A stretch of 55,997 nt of DNA from an uncultured Christensenellaceae bacterium (GCA_910588615.1 CAJUOI010000012.1:1-55997), one strand, 5' to 3'; positions 15,971 to 26,254 are shown, numbered from the stretch's first letter. Made by a program: numbers and translations. The notes: generated by a model from the sequence alone, not told the origin.

Positions 15971-17941
15971 ATGGGAAAGGATATGGGGAGAGAAACGGAT
16001 TTTCCGTTGCATCTGTATCACAACGGAAAAAACGACCGCATTTATGAAATCTACGGTGCACACAGGGCAAAAGAGGACAAGCAGGAAGGTTTTGTCTTTC
16101 GCGTTTGGGCACCGCACGCGCAGTCCGTTTCCGTCGTGGGAGATTTTAACGGATGGGATGCTTCGAGGCACGTAATGCATCGCATGGTCGACGGAGAATC
16201 GTTCGATTTGTTTATCGCGGGAATCAAACAATTCGATACTTATAAATATTGTATCGAAACGAAGGACGGCAGGCGCTTGATGAAAGCTGACCCCGTGGGG
16301 TTTCACGCAGAGACCGCGCCCGCTACGGCATCGAAGGTTTACGACATCGGCGGTTACGTTTGGTCGGATGCGGAGTTCCTTGCAAAGAGGGAGCGGACGA
16401 ACGTCTTTTCCTCACCCATGAATATTTACGAAGTCAATCTTTTGTCTTGGAAACGCCACGCAGACGGAAATTTTCTTTCATACCGTCAGTTGGCGGACGA
16501 GCTGGTTCCTTACGTGAAGAATATGGGTTATACCCACGTAGAATTTATGCCTATTACCGAATTTCCCTTCGAGGGGTCTTGGGGATATCAGGTAACGGGC
16601 TATTTTGCTGTTACGAGCAGGTTGGGTACGCCGCACGACTTTATGTATCTCGTCGATTGCTTCCACAAGGCGGGAATCGGCGTGATTTTCGATTGGGTGC
16701 CCGCGCATTTCCCTAAGGACGGGCACGGACTGTACGAGTTCGACGGTCAGCCGCTCTACGAAAGCGGGCAGTGGGACAGAATGGAGCACAAGAGCTGGGG
16801 TACGCGCAGATTCGACTACGGGAGGAACGAAATTCTTTCCTTCCTGATTTCGAGCGCTTGCTTTCTGTTCGACGTTTACCATGCGGACGGAATCCGCGTG
16901 GATGCGGTTGCCTCTATGCTTTATCTCGACTACGACAAACGCGACGGCGAATGGGTACCGAACATTTACGGTGAAAACAAGAATCTTGAAGCGATAGCCT
17001 TTTTACGCAGACTGAACGAAGCTGTCTTTTGCCGCTTCCCGAATGTCTTGATGATTGCGGAGGAGTCTACGGCTTGGGGGCTCGTTACGAAGCCCGGCAG
17101 TGTCGGCGGACTCGGGTTCAACTTTAAATGGAATATGGGTTGGATGAACGATATGCTTTCCTATCTTTCACTCAATCCGTTTTTCCGTATGAACAACCAC
17201 AACAAGCTGACCTTTTCGATGATGTACGCCTTTTCGGAAAATTTCGTGCTGCCCATTTCGCACGACGAAGTGGTGCACGGAAAGGGATCGCTCATAAACA
17301 AGATGCCGGGAACGTACGAAGAGAAATTTGCGGGCGTGCGCGCATTCCTAGGGTATATGATGGCGCATCCCGGAAAGAAGCTGAATTTCATGGGCTATGA
17401 GTTCGGGCAGTTTAAGGAATGGGATTACCACGAGGGATTGGAGTTCTTCCTGCGCGATTCTTACGAAAAACACGGAAAACTTTCCGTCATGGTAAAGGAC
17501 TTGAACGAATATTATAAATCTACGGCGGCATTTTACGAAATCGAAGATTCGTGGGACGGATTCGAGTGGCTTGCGGCGGACGATGCCGACAGAAATATCG
17601 TGTCCTTCCTCAGGCGGGACAAACAGGGCAACGAGGTGATTGCGCTCGTCAGCTTTTCTGGCTCGGAGGCAACCGACTACCTTCTCGGCGTAAACCGTAA
17701 AGGGAAATACAAAATTATCTTTAACACGGACGATTTGAAATACGGAGGAGAGGGTAAACTGAAAAAGAAAACGCTTTCGGCGGTGGCGCGTCCGAGCCAC
17801 GGGAAGCAGTATTCCATTCCGATTGCAATGCCTGCGCTTACGTGCATTTATCTCGTGAAGGAAGAGGAGCCGCAAAAGAGCGCGGCGAAGAAGTCGTCGG
17901 CGACGAAAAAATCGGGCAAGGTTCCGGTGAAAAAAGGGTAA
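15971..17941 (+). CDS. glgB: 1,4-alpha-glucan branching enzyme
   Basis: 656 aa. Makes alpha-1,6 branches in glycogen. The N-terminal CBM48 (VWAPHAQSVSVVGDFNGWD) is followed by a GH13 barrel: DWVPAHFP, GIRVDAVASMLY with the nucleophile Asp, MIAEEST with the acid/base Glu, and LPISHDEVVHGKGS with the third Asp. A C-terminal beta domain ends near residue 625. The last 25 or so residues are an Ala/Lys/Ser tail (SAAKKSSATKKSGK), unusual for GlgB. ATG 15971 follows AAGGGG. First gene of the glg operon, 17 nt before glgC. Confidence 0.95.
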   Translation: MGKDMGRETDFPLHLYHNGKNDRIYEIYGAHRAKEDKQEGFVFRVWAPHAQSVSVVGDFNGWDASRHVMHRMVDGESFDLFIAGIKQFDTYKYCIETKDGRRLMKADPVGFHAETAPATASKVYDIGGYVWSDAEFLAKRERTNVFSSPMNIYEVNLLSWKRHADGNFLSYRQLADELVPYVKNMGYTHVEFMPITEFPFEGSWGYQVTGYFAVTSRLGTPHDFMYLVDCFHKAGIGVIFDWVPAHFPKDGHGLYEFDGQPLYESGQWDRMEHKSWGTRRFDYGRNEILSFLISSACFLFDVYHADGIRVDAVASMLYLDYDKRDGEWVPNIYGENKNLEAIAFLRRLNEAVFCRFPNVLMIAEESTAWGLVTKPGSVGGLGFNFKWNMGWMNDMLSYLSLNPFFRMNNHNKLTFSMMYAFSENFVLPISHDEVVHGKGSLINKMPGTYEEKFAGVRAFLGYMMAHPGKKLNFMGYEFGQFKEWDYHEGLEFFLRDSYEKHGKLSVMVKDLNEYYKSTAAFYEIEDSWDGFEWLAADDADRNIVSFLRRDKQGNEVIALVSFSGSEATDYLLGVNRKGKYKIIFNTDDLKYGGEGKLKKKTLSAVARPSHGKQYSIPIAMPALTCIYLVKEEEPQKSAAKKSSATKKSGKVPVKKG

Positions 17942-17958
17942 TAATAAGGGGGTTCATT

Positions 17959-19158
17959 ATGATACAGAGAAAGAAAGAATGCGTCGCTATGTTGCTGGCG
18001 GGCGGACAGGGAAGCAGACTGTACGCTTTGACGAACAATATTGCGAAACCTGCGGTTGCTTTTGGAGCGAAGTACAGAATCATCGATTTTCCGCTCAGCA
18101 ACTGCATCAATTCAGGGATAGATACCGTCGGCGTTTTGACGCAGTACGAGCCGCTTGAATTAAACGAATATATCGGCAATGGTCAGCCGTGGGATTTAGA
18201 CCGATCGTTCGGCGGTGTTCATATCCTTTCGCCCTATCAGGCAAAGAAAAAGTCCTCGTGGTACGAGGGGACGGCAAACGCCATATACCAGAACATGCAC
18301 TTCATGCAGAAGTACAATCCCGATTACGTCCTCATTCTGTCCGGCGACCATATTTATAAGATGGATTACGCGAAGATGCTTCGGGCGCACAAGGAAACGG
18401 GTGCGGATTGTACGATTGCAGCGATCGAGGTTCCGATGAAGGAGGCGTCCCGCTTTGGAATTCTCAATACCTATCCCGACGGTTCGATTTATGAATTCGA
18501 GGAGAAGCCCAAACAACCCAAAAGCAATCTCGCTTCGATGGGGATTTACATCTTTACGGCGAAGAAGCTCTTCCAATATCTGGAAGCAGACGAAAAGAAA
18601 CCGGATTCCAGCAAAGACTTTGGAAAAGACGTTCTTCCTGCAATGTTGAATGCGGGAGAAAAGATGTTCTCTTACCGTTTTAAGGGATATTGGAAGGATG
18701 TCGGCACAATTGCTTCGCTGTGGGAGTCGAACATGGATTTGCTCGGTTCGGATCCCGCATTCGACGTTGCGGACGCAGATTGGAAAATTCATTCCCGCAA
18801 CCCGCTGGCACCTCCCGAATATATCGCGGATACGGCTTCCGTCAATAATTCGATGATTGCGCTCGGTTGCGAAATCGACGGCACGGTGGAAAATTCCGTT
18901 CTGGCGGCAAACGTCGTCGTCGAAAAGGGCGCGCTCGTAAAGGACAGCGTCATTATGGCGGGCACGGTGATCAGGCGCGGTGCGAAGGTCGTATATGCGA
19001 TCATTGACGAAAACGTTACGGTAGAAGAAAATGCCGCGATTGGGCAGGACAAGAAGGAGAATGCCGGCATTGCCGTGCTCGGACGGGACATCCGCGTAAA
19101 GAGCGGTGCGTCCGTTGCGGGCGGAAAAATTATCGATAAGGATTACGAGGGGGAATAA
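17959..19158 (+). CDS. glgC: Glucose-1-phosphate adenylyltransferase, catalytic subunit
   Basis: Makes ADP-glucose from glucose-1-phosphate and ATP, the committed step to glycogen. 399 aa. The N-terminal nucleotidyltransferase has LLAGGQGSRLYALT, KPAVAFGAKYRIIDFPLSN, SGDHIYKMDY and FEEKPKQPK. The C-terminal left-handed beta-helix has hexapeptide-like repeats (VENSVLAANVVVEKGALVKDS in outline). ATG 17959 has AAGGGGG 6 nt upstream; the frame is open 39 codons further back, but that only overlaps the glgB tail. It pairs with GlgD at 19161. Confidence 0.96.
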   Translation: MIQRKKECVAMLLAGGQGSRLYALTNNIAKPAVAFGAKYRIIDFPLSNCINSGIDTVGVLTQYEPLELNEYIGNGQPWDLDRSFGGVHILSPYQAKKKSSWYEGTANAIYQNMHFMQKYNPDYVLILSGDHIYKMDYAKMLRAHKETGADCTIAAIEVPMKEASRFGILNTYPDGSIYEFEEKPKQPKSNLASMGIYIFTAKKLFQYLEADEKKPDSSKDFGKDVLPAMLNAGEKMFSYRFKGYWKDVGTIASLWESNMDLLGSDPAFDVADADWKIHSRNPLAPPEYIADTASVNNSMIALGCEIDGTVENSVLAANVVVEKGALVKDSVIMAGTVIRRGAKVVYAIIDENVTVEENAAIGQDKKENAGIAVLGRDIRVKSGASVAGGKIIDKDYEGE

Positions 19159-19160
19159 TT

Positions 19161-20273
19161 ATGGCTCATTCTGCAGTAGGCGTTATTTTTTCTAACATTC
19201 ACGACGAAAATATTCCCGAGCTTTCCAAACACAGGACAATGGCGTCTATTCCGTTCGGCGGAAGATACCGCTTAATCGACTTTGCGCTTTCGAATATGGT
19301 AAATTCGGGAATTACCACGGTCGGCATCGTAACAAAATACAACTATCAGTCGCTAATCGACCATTTGGGAAGCGGAAAAGACTGGGATTTGGCAAGAAAG
19401 GACGGCGGTATTATTTTGCTTCCGCCTTATTCCGACGAAACGGATGTTCCCTATACCAACCGTTTGGAGGCGTTGAAGGGGATAACGGGCTTCCTCCGCC
19501 ACAGAAATGAAGAGTATGTCGTGATTTCCGACTGCGATGGCATTGCGCGCGTGGATATAGACGATCTTCTTGGGTTCCACGAGAAAAACGGGGCGGAAAT
19601 TACGATGGTTTACCACGAAGAGGAGGGTGCCATCGGATCTTCCTACTACATGACGCTTTCGCCCGACGAAACGGGACGGGTCAAGTCCATCAAAATCAAT
19701 CCTACGCTGAAAGGGAAAAATAACGTCTACGTCAACATTATGGTGATGACGCGGGAATTTCTCATCAACGTTATTCAGGATGCAACGGTGCGCGGACTTT
19801 CGAGTTTTGGAAAGGATATTCTTACGAAACACGTCGATACTTTAAAGGTGTATGGTTACCGTTTCGGCGGATATTACGCTGGGGTCAATTCCATTCAAAA
19901 GTATTACCAGCATAGTATGGAACTGTTGGATAAGAACGTGCGCAGCGAACTCTTCGGCGCAAGGGACATTTATACGAAGGTGCGCGATTCCGCGCCCAGC
20001 AAATATATCGACGGGGCAATCGTTAAAAATTCGCTCATTTCAGACGGCTGTATCGTGGAGGGGACGGTAGAGAATTGCATTCTTTTCCGCGGCGTCAAAG
20101 TCGGAAAGGGCAGCGTTATTAAAAACTCGATTATAATGCAGGATACGGTCATCGGCACGGGCGTTACGCTCGATTGCGTGATTACGGATAAGAACGTCGT
20201 CATTCGCGACAGACGACATCTTGCGGGTTGTACGGAACTTCCTTACTTTATTGCTAAGGGAAGAATGTTATAA
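19161..20273 (+). CDS. glgD: GlgD, non-canonical ADP-glucose pyrophosphorylase subunit
   Basis: 370-aa GlgC paralogue starting 2 nt after the glgC stop. The fold is kept (PFGGRYRLIDFALSNMVNSG, VISDCDGIARVD, the beta-helix with VKNSLISDG and VENCILFRG). The N-terminal GGxGxRL ATP loop is lost, reading GVIFSNIHDENIP, and the catalytic SGDHIY reads SDCDGI. This matches GlgD of Firmicutes, which acts as a regulatory partner of GlgC. Confidence 0.93.
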   Translation: MAHSAVGVIFSNIHDENIPELSKHRTMASIPFGGRYRLIDFALSNMVNSGITTVGIVTKYNYQSLIDHLGSGKDWDLARKDGGIILLPPYSDETDVPYTNRLEALKGITGFLRHRNEEYVVISDCDGIARVDIDDLLGFHEKNGAEITMVYHEEEGAIGSSYYMTLSPDETGRVKSIKINPTLKGKNNVYVNIMVMTREFLINVIQDATVRGLSSFGKDILTKHVDTLKVYGYRFGGYYAGVNSIQKYYQHSMELLDKNVRSELFGARDIYTKVRDSAPSKYIDGAIVKNSLISDGCIVEGTVENCILFRGVKVGKGSVIKNSIIMQDTVIGTGVTLDCVITDKNVVIRDRRHLAGCTELPYFIAKGRML

Positions 20274-20290
20274 GAAAAAGGGGAAAGAAT

Positions 20291-21922
20291 ATGGCAACGA
20301 CAAAATCAAAAACGAACGCAACAAAAACGTCTGCTCCCAAAAAAGAAGGAGACGCAACGGTAAAAAAATCTGTCAAGACGACGAAAAAGACCGCGCCCGA
20401 AACGACGGAGTTCTCGGAGGCGTTTGAGGTAAAGCCCGAAGGGGTAAAAGAAGAGGTCAATACGGAAGCTGTGGGCGAGGCTGAAATTCAGGTGGAAGCG
20501 AAGAAGAAAATTTTGTTCGTTGCCTCGGAGGCGGCGCCGTTCATTGCGACAGGCGGATTGGCGGAAGTTATCGGTTCGCTTTCCAAGGCTCTTGCCAAAA
20601 ACAAATGCTGCGACGTGCGCGTTATTGTTCCGCTCTATCAAGACGTGAGAAAGGAATACAGGAAGGAGTTCCGTTTTATCGGAAATATCTTCGTCCCGCT
20701 TTCCTGGAGAAATCAGTATTGCGGGATTTTCGAATACGTTGCGGATAACGTAACGTACTATTTCGTGGATAACGAGTACTATTTCAAACGCCCGGGCTGT
20801 TACGGATATTACGACGACGGTGAACGCTTCGCATTCTTCTGCCGCAGTACGATGGAAATCATGTCTTTTTTGAATTTCTATCCCGACGTGATGCACTGCC
20901 ACGACTGGCAGGCGGCACTTGCCGCGCTATACTTAAAGACGATTTATTGTTTCCGCCCCGAATATCAGTTCATTCGTGCGGTATTCACGATTCACAATAT
21001 CGAATATCAGGGCAAATATTCGCTCGATATCCTTGAAGATTTGTTCGGTATTTCCAATAATTTCAGGTATCTCGTCGAATACGACCATTGCATCAACCTG
21101 ATGAAAGGGGCAATTGAGTGCTGCGAACAATTTTCTACCGTCAGTCCAACGTACGCTCAACAGATTAAGGATCCGTACTATGCGCACGGACTCGACGCCA
21201 TTATCCGTCGAAATGAATTTAAATTGACGGGTATTTTAAACGGAATTGACCCCGATTATTATAATCCTCAGACGGATAAGGCGCTGTTTGCCAATTACTC
21301 GGTGAAAAACAGAGCCAACAAGGCGGTTTGTAAGGAAGAATTGCAGCGTATGCTGAATCTTCCCGTAAAGGCGGATACGCCGATTATGGCAATGATTTCT
21401 CGCCTCGTTTCACACAAGGGGCTCGATCTTGTAAAAGAAGTTATCGAGCAAGCGCTCAGGCAGGATATGCAGTTCGTGTTGTTGGGTACGGGCGATTCCG
21501 CCTACGAAAACTACTTTAACGATTTGGCGAGGAGATATCCCGGAAAGGTCGTTTCAATTATATCCTTTAATTCCGACCTGTCCCGTAAAATTTACTCCGG
21601 CGCGGATTTGTTCTTAATGCCGAGCAAAAGCGAGCCCTGCGGGCTTTCGCAGATGATAGCGTCCCGTTACGGTACGATTGCAATCGTGCGCGAAACGGGC
21701 GGGTTGCGCGACAGTATCACTCCGTATGGCGCAGGCGGCAACGGATTTACCTTCCGCGACTACAATGCGTACGATATGCTTTACGTGATCAACGAGGCAT
21801 TCGGCGTTTACCGCAATCCGGAGGAGTGGGATAAATTGGTGCAACGCGCGATGACGACCGATTTCACGTGGCAAAAATCGGCGAAAGAATACGAGCGGTT
21901 GTATCTGAAATTATTTGGTTAA
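20291..21922 (+). CDS. glgA: Glycogen synthase (ADP-glucose), with basic N-terminal extension
   Basis: 543 aa, about 65 longer than usual. The GT5 enzyme starts at about residue 73 (KKILFVASEAAPFIATGGL). Key features: DVMHCHDWQAALA, FTIHNIEYQGKY, GILNGIDPDYYNP, ISRLVSHKGLDL and the C-terminal MPSKSEPCGLSQMIASRYGT with the catalytic Glu. In the ADP-glucose loop the usual KTGGL reads ATGGL, so the Lys matching E. coli Lys15 is Ala. Residues 1-72 form a Lys/Thr/Ala-rich then acidic low-complexity region. ATG 20291 follows AAGGGGAAAG; no start nearer the core domain has a comparable site. Confidence 0.95.
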   Translation: MATTKSKTNATKTSAPKKEGDATVKKSVKTTKKTAPETTEFSEAFEVKPEGVKEEVNTEAVGEAEIQVEAKKKILFVASEAAPFIATGGLAEVIGSLSKALAKNKCCDVRVIVPLYQDVRKEYRKEFRFIGNIFVPLSWRNQYCGIFEYVADNVTYYFVDNEYYFKRPGCYGYYDDGERFAFFCRSTMEIMSFLNFYPDVMHCHDWQAALAALYLKTIYCFRPEYQFIRAVFTIHNIEYQGKYSLDILEDLFGISNNFRYLVEYDHCINLMKGAIECCEQFSTVSPTYAQQIKDPYYAHGLDAIIRRNEFKLTGILNGIDPDYYNPQTDKALFANYSVKNRANKAVCKEELQRMLNLPVKADTPIMAMISRLVSHKGLDLVKEVIEQALRQDMQFVLLGTGDSAYENYFNDLARRYPGKVVSIISFNSDLSRKIYSGADLFLMPSKSEPCGLSQMIASRYGTIAIVRETGGLRDSITPYGAGGNGFTFRDYNAYDMLYVINEAFGVYRNPEEWDKLVQRAMTTDFTWQKSAKEYERLYLKLFG

Positions 21923-21945
21923 AAACTTTTTAGGAGTATAATAAA

Positions 21946-24372
21946 TTGGAAAAACTAACGGAACAGGAAGCACAGCAACTGATTGCCGGAAAACTGACGC
22001 GTTATTTCGGTGTAAGTGCAGCTGAGGCTTCGAGGGAACAGATTTACAAAGCGGTCGTTATGAGCGTGCGAGATATCATGCTTGAAAAGCGCCAGCAATT
22101 CTATCTCAAAACGAAGAAAGCGAAAGCGAAACGCGTTTACTATCTCTGTATGGAATTTCTGATGGGAAGGTCCTTAAAAAACAGTATTTACAATCTCGGT
22201 ATCGGGAATGCGCTCCGCGGAGCGTTGAAGAAGTTTAAAGTAACGCTTGAAGATCTGTATGAAGAAGAGCCCGATGCGGGACTTGGAAACGGAGGGCTCG
22301 GACGACTGGCCGCGTGCTTTTTAGACGGACTTGCAACGCAGAATTATCCCGCGATGGGATTCTCTATTTGTTACCAGTACGGGCTATTCAAGCAGAAAAT
22401 CGTCGACGGCTGGCAGATGGAGCTTCCAGACGTATGGCTCCCCGGCGGCGAAGTGTGGCTGACCCAGAGGACGGACCGCCAGTTTATCGTACGCTTCGAC
22501 GGCGAAATTGAGGAAAAGTGGACGGATCACGGTATGGAAATCGTGTACCGCAACGCCAAGGAGGTGGAGGCAACCGCATACGACATGATGGTAGCGGGCG
22601 CAGATTCTCAAGCGGTAAGCGTATTGCGTCTGTGGCGTTCGCGCGCCGTGCAGAACTTCGACATGAAGCTGTTCTCGCAGGGAAATTACGACGAAGTTAT
22701 GCGCGACGAAACGGAAGCGCAGCTTATTTCTAAGGTGCTTTATCCGTCGGATAACCATTATGAAGGAAAGTCGTTGCGCTTAAAACAGCAATATTTCTTG
22801 GTTTCGGCATCTTTGCAATGTATTGTGTCAGACCATAAACGCCGTTACGGATCGCTGATGCAGCTTCCTCAGCTTGCGGCAATCCACATCAACGATACTC
22901 ATCCCGCGCTTGCGATTCCCGAGCTTATGCGCATTCTCGTCGACGAAAACCGTTTCGATTGGGACACCGCATGGAAGATTACGACCGCGACGTGCGCCTA
23001 TACCAACCATACGGTGCTTGCCGAAGCGCTTGAAACATGGTCGGAGGATTTGATTTCGAGAAAGCTTCCCCGTATCCATACGATTTTGAAGGAGATTAAC
23101 CGTCGTTTCTGCGATGACTTGTGGAACAGATTCCCCGGGGATTGGAATAAGATTTCGAGGATGTCCGTGCTTTCGCACAACACCGTGCGCATGGCAAATC
23201 TGTGCATCGTCGGCAGCCACAGTGTCAACGGTGTTTCCGCGCTGCACAGCGATATCATCAAAAAGAGTGTCTTTAAGGATTTTTACGATTACACGCCCGA
23301 AAAATTTACGAACGTTACCAACGGGATCGCACATCGGCGTTGGCTCAACCAGTCCAATCCCGAGCTGTGCGCACTTCTTGACGACTGCATCGGTACGGGC
23401 TACGCCAAGGATGCTTCCAAGCTTGCGGATTTTGCAAAGTTTAAAAACGACGATAGCGTGTTGAAGCGTCTGGATGAGATTAAGGCGATAAAAAAGAAGC
23501 AGTTTGCGGATTATGCGTTACGCAGTCAGGGAATCGAAATCGACCCGAACACGGTGTTCGACGTTCAGGCAAAGCGGATGCACGAGTACAAGCGTCAGCT
23601 GCTCAACGTATTGCACATTATTTCCGACTATAATTTGCTACGGGAAAATCCCGATGCGGATGTGCTGCCCAAGACCTATATCTTCGGCGCAAAGGCTGCG
23701 GCGGGCTACGATATGGCGAAGCAGATTATGAAGTTGATTTGTTTCCTTGCGGAGGATATTCGCAAGAATCCTAAGGTCGCGGGGCGTCTGAACGTTGTTT
23801 ATATGGAAAATTACAACGTTACGATGTCTGAAATGCTGATGCCTGCAAGCGAAATTTCCGAACAGATTTCTCTCGCGGGGAAAGAAGCGAGCGGCACGGG
23901 CAACATGAAGTTCATGATTAACGGTGCGCTGACAATCGGAACGCTGGACGGGGCGAATGTTGAAATGGCGGAACGCGTCGGAAACGACAATATCTTTATT
24001 TTCGGATTAAAATCCGACGAGGTTGCCGATATTTGGAGCAAGGGTTACAATTCGAGTTCGTATTATAATCAAGATACGAACATGAGACGCGTTATCGAAT
24101 CGCTTATCGTCGGGTTCAACGGGACGTCGTTTGCGGATATTGCAAACTATCTGTTGCGTGCAACTCCTGTTGCCGATCCATATATGTGTCTCGCGGATTA
24201 CGAATCCTACTGCCGCACGCAAGCGGCGATTTCCGAGCTATACGCCACGGATAAAAAGGAATGGAACAGAAAGTCTTTGATGAATATTGCATCAGCAGGA
24301 ATTTTCTCCGCAGACAGGAGCATTCGCGATTACGCCGAAAATATTTGGAATATCAAAAGACTTGACAAATAA
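21946..24372 (+). CDS. glgP: Glycogen phosphorylase
   Basis: 808 aa, normal for GT35. Releases glucose-1-phosphate from alpha-1,4-glucan ends using PLP. Seen: EEPDAGLGNGGLGRLAACF, INDTHPALAIPELMR, TNGIAHRRWL, KRMHEYKRQLLN and KEASGTGNMKFMINGA, which contains the PLP-binding Lys. The start codon is TTG 21946 with TAGGAG 9 nt upstream. Sits between glgA and a GH13 amylase, so synthesis and mobilisation are transcribed together. Confidence 0.96.
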   Translation: MEKLTEQEAQQLIAGKLTRYFGVSAAEASREQIYKAVVMSVRDIMLEKRQQFYLKTKKAKAKRVYYLCMEFLMGRSLKNSIYNLGIGNALRGALKKFKVTLEDLYEEEPDAGLGNGGLGRLAACFLDGLATQNYPAMGFSICYQYGLFKQKIVDGWQMELPDVWLPGGEVWLTQRTDRQFIVRFDGEIEEKWTDHGMEIVYRNAKEVEATAYDMMVAGADSQAVSVLRLWRSRAVQNFDMKLFSQGNYDEVMRDETEAQLISKVLYPSDNHYEGKSLRLKQQYFLVSASLQCIVSDHKRRYGSLMQLPQLAAIHINDTHPALAIPELMRILVDENRFDWDTAWKITTATCAYTNHTVLAEALETWSEDLISRKLPRIHTILKEINRRFCDDLWNRFPGDWNKISRMSVLSHNTVRMANLCIVGSHSVNGVSALHSDIIKKSVFKDFYDYTPEKFTNVTNGIAHRRWLNQSNPELCALLDDCIGTGYAKDASKLADFAKFKNDDSVLKRLDEIKAIKKKQFADYALRSQGIEIDPNTVFDVQAKRMHEYKRQLLNVLHIISDYNLLRENPDADVLPKTYIFGAKAAAGYDMAKQIMKLICFLAEDIRKNPKVAGRLNVVYMENYNVTMSEMLMPASEISEQISLAGKEASGTGNMKFMINGALTIGTLDGANVEMAERVGNDNIFIFGLKSDEVADIWSKGYNSSSYYNQDTNMRRVIESLIVGFNGTSFADIANYLLRATPVADPYMCLADYESYCRTQAAISELYATDKKEWNRKSLMNIASAGIFSADRSIRDYAENIWNIKRLDK

Positions 24373-24392
24373 ATTGATAAGAGCTCTTAAAA

Positions 24393-26204
24393 ATGACTTT
24401 TTACTACGATCCCCTGAACGTCGGCTGTAAAAGCCTTACGGGCGCGATTCCGAAGGATGAAACGTTGACGCTCAGGGTACGAAAGACGGGCGGAGAAGGA
24501 TCCGCTGAAAAGTGCCGTTTGATTTTATTTTCCGACGGCGAAAAGGAACGTTCCGTTGAAATGTCGCCTACCCGTGAAGGTTGGGCGATTTCCTTGTGTT
24601 TTCACCGTTTGGGACTGTATTTTTATCGCTTTGAAATCGACGGGAGCAGTTTGGGTTGCGGAGCATTTCGGAAAGCGGTGCTCGGGTCCTTGCAAAATTG
24701 GCAAATCACCGTTTACGACAGGGATTACCAAACGCCCGATTGGATGAAAGGCGGAATCATGTATCAAATTTTCCCCGATCGTTTCTGTAAGGACGGGGAA
24801 ATACCGATTGCCGAGCATAAGATTTTGCACTCGGATTGGGGCGGTACGCCGAGATTTCGTCCTAACGAATACGGAAAAGTGCAAAATAATGACTTTTTCG
24901 GGGGAAATTTAAACGGAATCAGGCAAAAGCTTTCCTATTTGAGCGAGCTCGGGGTAAGCGTAATCTATTTGAATCCGATTTTCGAGGCGTATTCCAATCA
25001 CCGCTACGATACCGGAGATTATTTGAAAATCGACCCGTTGCTTGGCACACTGGAAGATTTCGACTGTCTTGTGTCGGAGGCTGAGTCGTTTGGGATTCGG
25101 ATTATTCTCGACGGTGTTTTCAATCACACGGGAGACGACAGCCGTTATTTTAACAAATACGGTCGCTATTCCGAGGTTGGCGCATATCAGTCGAAGAAAT
25201 CTGCATACGCCGATTGGTATCATTTTCGGGAGTTTCCGACTTCATACGAAAGTTGGTGGGGGATTGAAACGCTGCCTGCCGTAAATGAAGATTCACCTTC
25301 CTATCAGGAATTTATTTTCGGTGAAAACGGTGTACTGAAAACGTGGCTTCGGCACGGAATCGGAGGATACCGCTTGGACGTTGCCGACGAGCTGCCCGCC
25401 TTTTTCTTGCAAAAATTACGCTCTTCGGTGAAAGAAGAAAATCCTGATGCCGTAATAATCGGCGAAGTCTGGGAGGACGCTTCCAATAAAATTGCTTATG
25501 ACCAACGCCGAACGTATTTGCAGGGTTTCGAACTTGACAGCGTCATGAATTACCCTTTAAAAGACGCGATAATTGATTTTTTAAAGAGCGGTTATACGAA
25601 GAATATCCGCGAAACGATTGCGATGCTGATTGACAATTATCCCAAACAGACGCTCGATTCGCTGATGAATATCCTCGGGACGCACGATACACCGAGAATT
25701 TTAACCGTTTTCGGGGATAAACCGTGTTTTTCGCGCGAAGAAGAAGCTGTAACGAACCTTTCGTGTACGGAAAAACGACAAGCAAAAGAAAAATTAAAGG
25801 TTGCGGCGTTGCTTCAATATACCTTGCCCGGCGTGCCGTGTGTTTATTACGGCGATGAGAACGGTGCCGAAGGTTATCGCGATCCGTTCTGTCGCAGATG
25901 TTATGATTGGATTGATACAGACGAAGAATTGCGGGCGTATTACCGCAGACTGGGAGAAATTCGTAAGAAGTTTAAACGGGTTTTTAAAGATGGGCGTTAC
26001 GGCGAAGTTTTTGCCGATAACTTCTGTTTGGTTTATGAACGAAAATCGGACGCCGAAACAGCATATGTGTATGTGAACCGTTCTTCAAGTACGTATACAG
26101 TAAATTTGAACGGGGCGTACTGTGAATTACTGACCGGTCGTAAATTTGACGGAAACTTTGGAATCGGAGCCTTTCAGTACGGAATCTTATCAAAAATAAA
26201 ATAG
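24393..26204 (+). CDS. GH13 alpha-amylase family glycosidase (neopullulanase/cyclomaltodextrinase-like)
   Basis: 603 aa without signal peptide, so cytosolic. An N-terminal beta domain (about 1-110) precedes the catalytic barrel at MYQIFPDRF. GH13 regions: DGVFNHTG, YRLDVADEL with the nucleophile Asp, IIGEVWED with the acid/base Glu, and LGTHDTPR with the transition-state Asp. A B-domain carries GGNLNGIRQKL and YLNPIFEA, as in neopullulanase and cyclomaltodextrinase. It probably hydrolyses maltodextrins or branched limit dextrins left by GlgP; exact specificity cannot be read. Only a weak ribosome site (AAGAGCTC) precedes ATG 24393. Last gene of the glg operon, 20 nt after glgP. Confidence 0.88.
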   Translation: MTFYYDPLNVGCKSLTGAIPKDETLTLRVRKTGGEGSAEKCRLILFSDGEKERSVEMSPTREGWAISLCFHRLGLYFYRFEIDGSSLGCGAFRKAVLGSLQNWQITVYDRDYQTPDWMKGGIMYQIFPDRFCKDGEIPIAEHKILHSDWGGTPRFRPNEYGKVQNNDFFGGNLNGIRQKLSYLSELGVSVIYLNPIFEAYSNHRYDTGDYLKIDPLLGTLEDFDCLVSEAESFGIRIILDGVFNHTGDDSRYFNKYGRYSEVGAYQSKKSAYADWYHFREFPTSYESWWGIETLPAVNEDSPSYQEFIFGENGVLKTWLRHGIGGYRLDVADELPAFFLQKLRSSVKEENPDAVIIGEVWEDASNKIAYDQRRTYLQGFELDSVMNYPLKDAIIDFLKSGYTKNIRETIAMLIDNYPKQTLDSLMNILGTHDTPRILTVFGDKPCFSREEEAVTNLSCTEKRQAKEKLKVAALLQYTLPGVPCVYYGDENGAEGYRDPFCRRCYDWIDTDEELRAYYRRLGEIRKKFKRVFKDGRYGEVFADNFCLVYERKSDAETAYVYVNRSSSTYTVNLNGAYCELLTGRKFDGNFGIGAFQYGILSKIK

Positions 26205-26254
26205 TATGCGTGGCATAATAAGACGTTAAAGCGATTTTTTGCGAAAATGCACCG

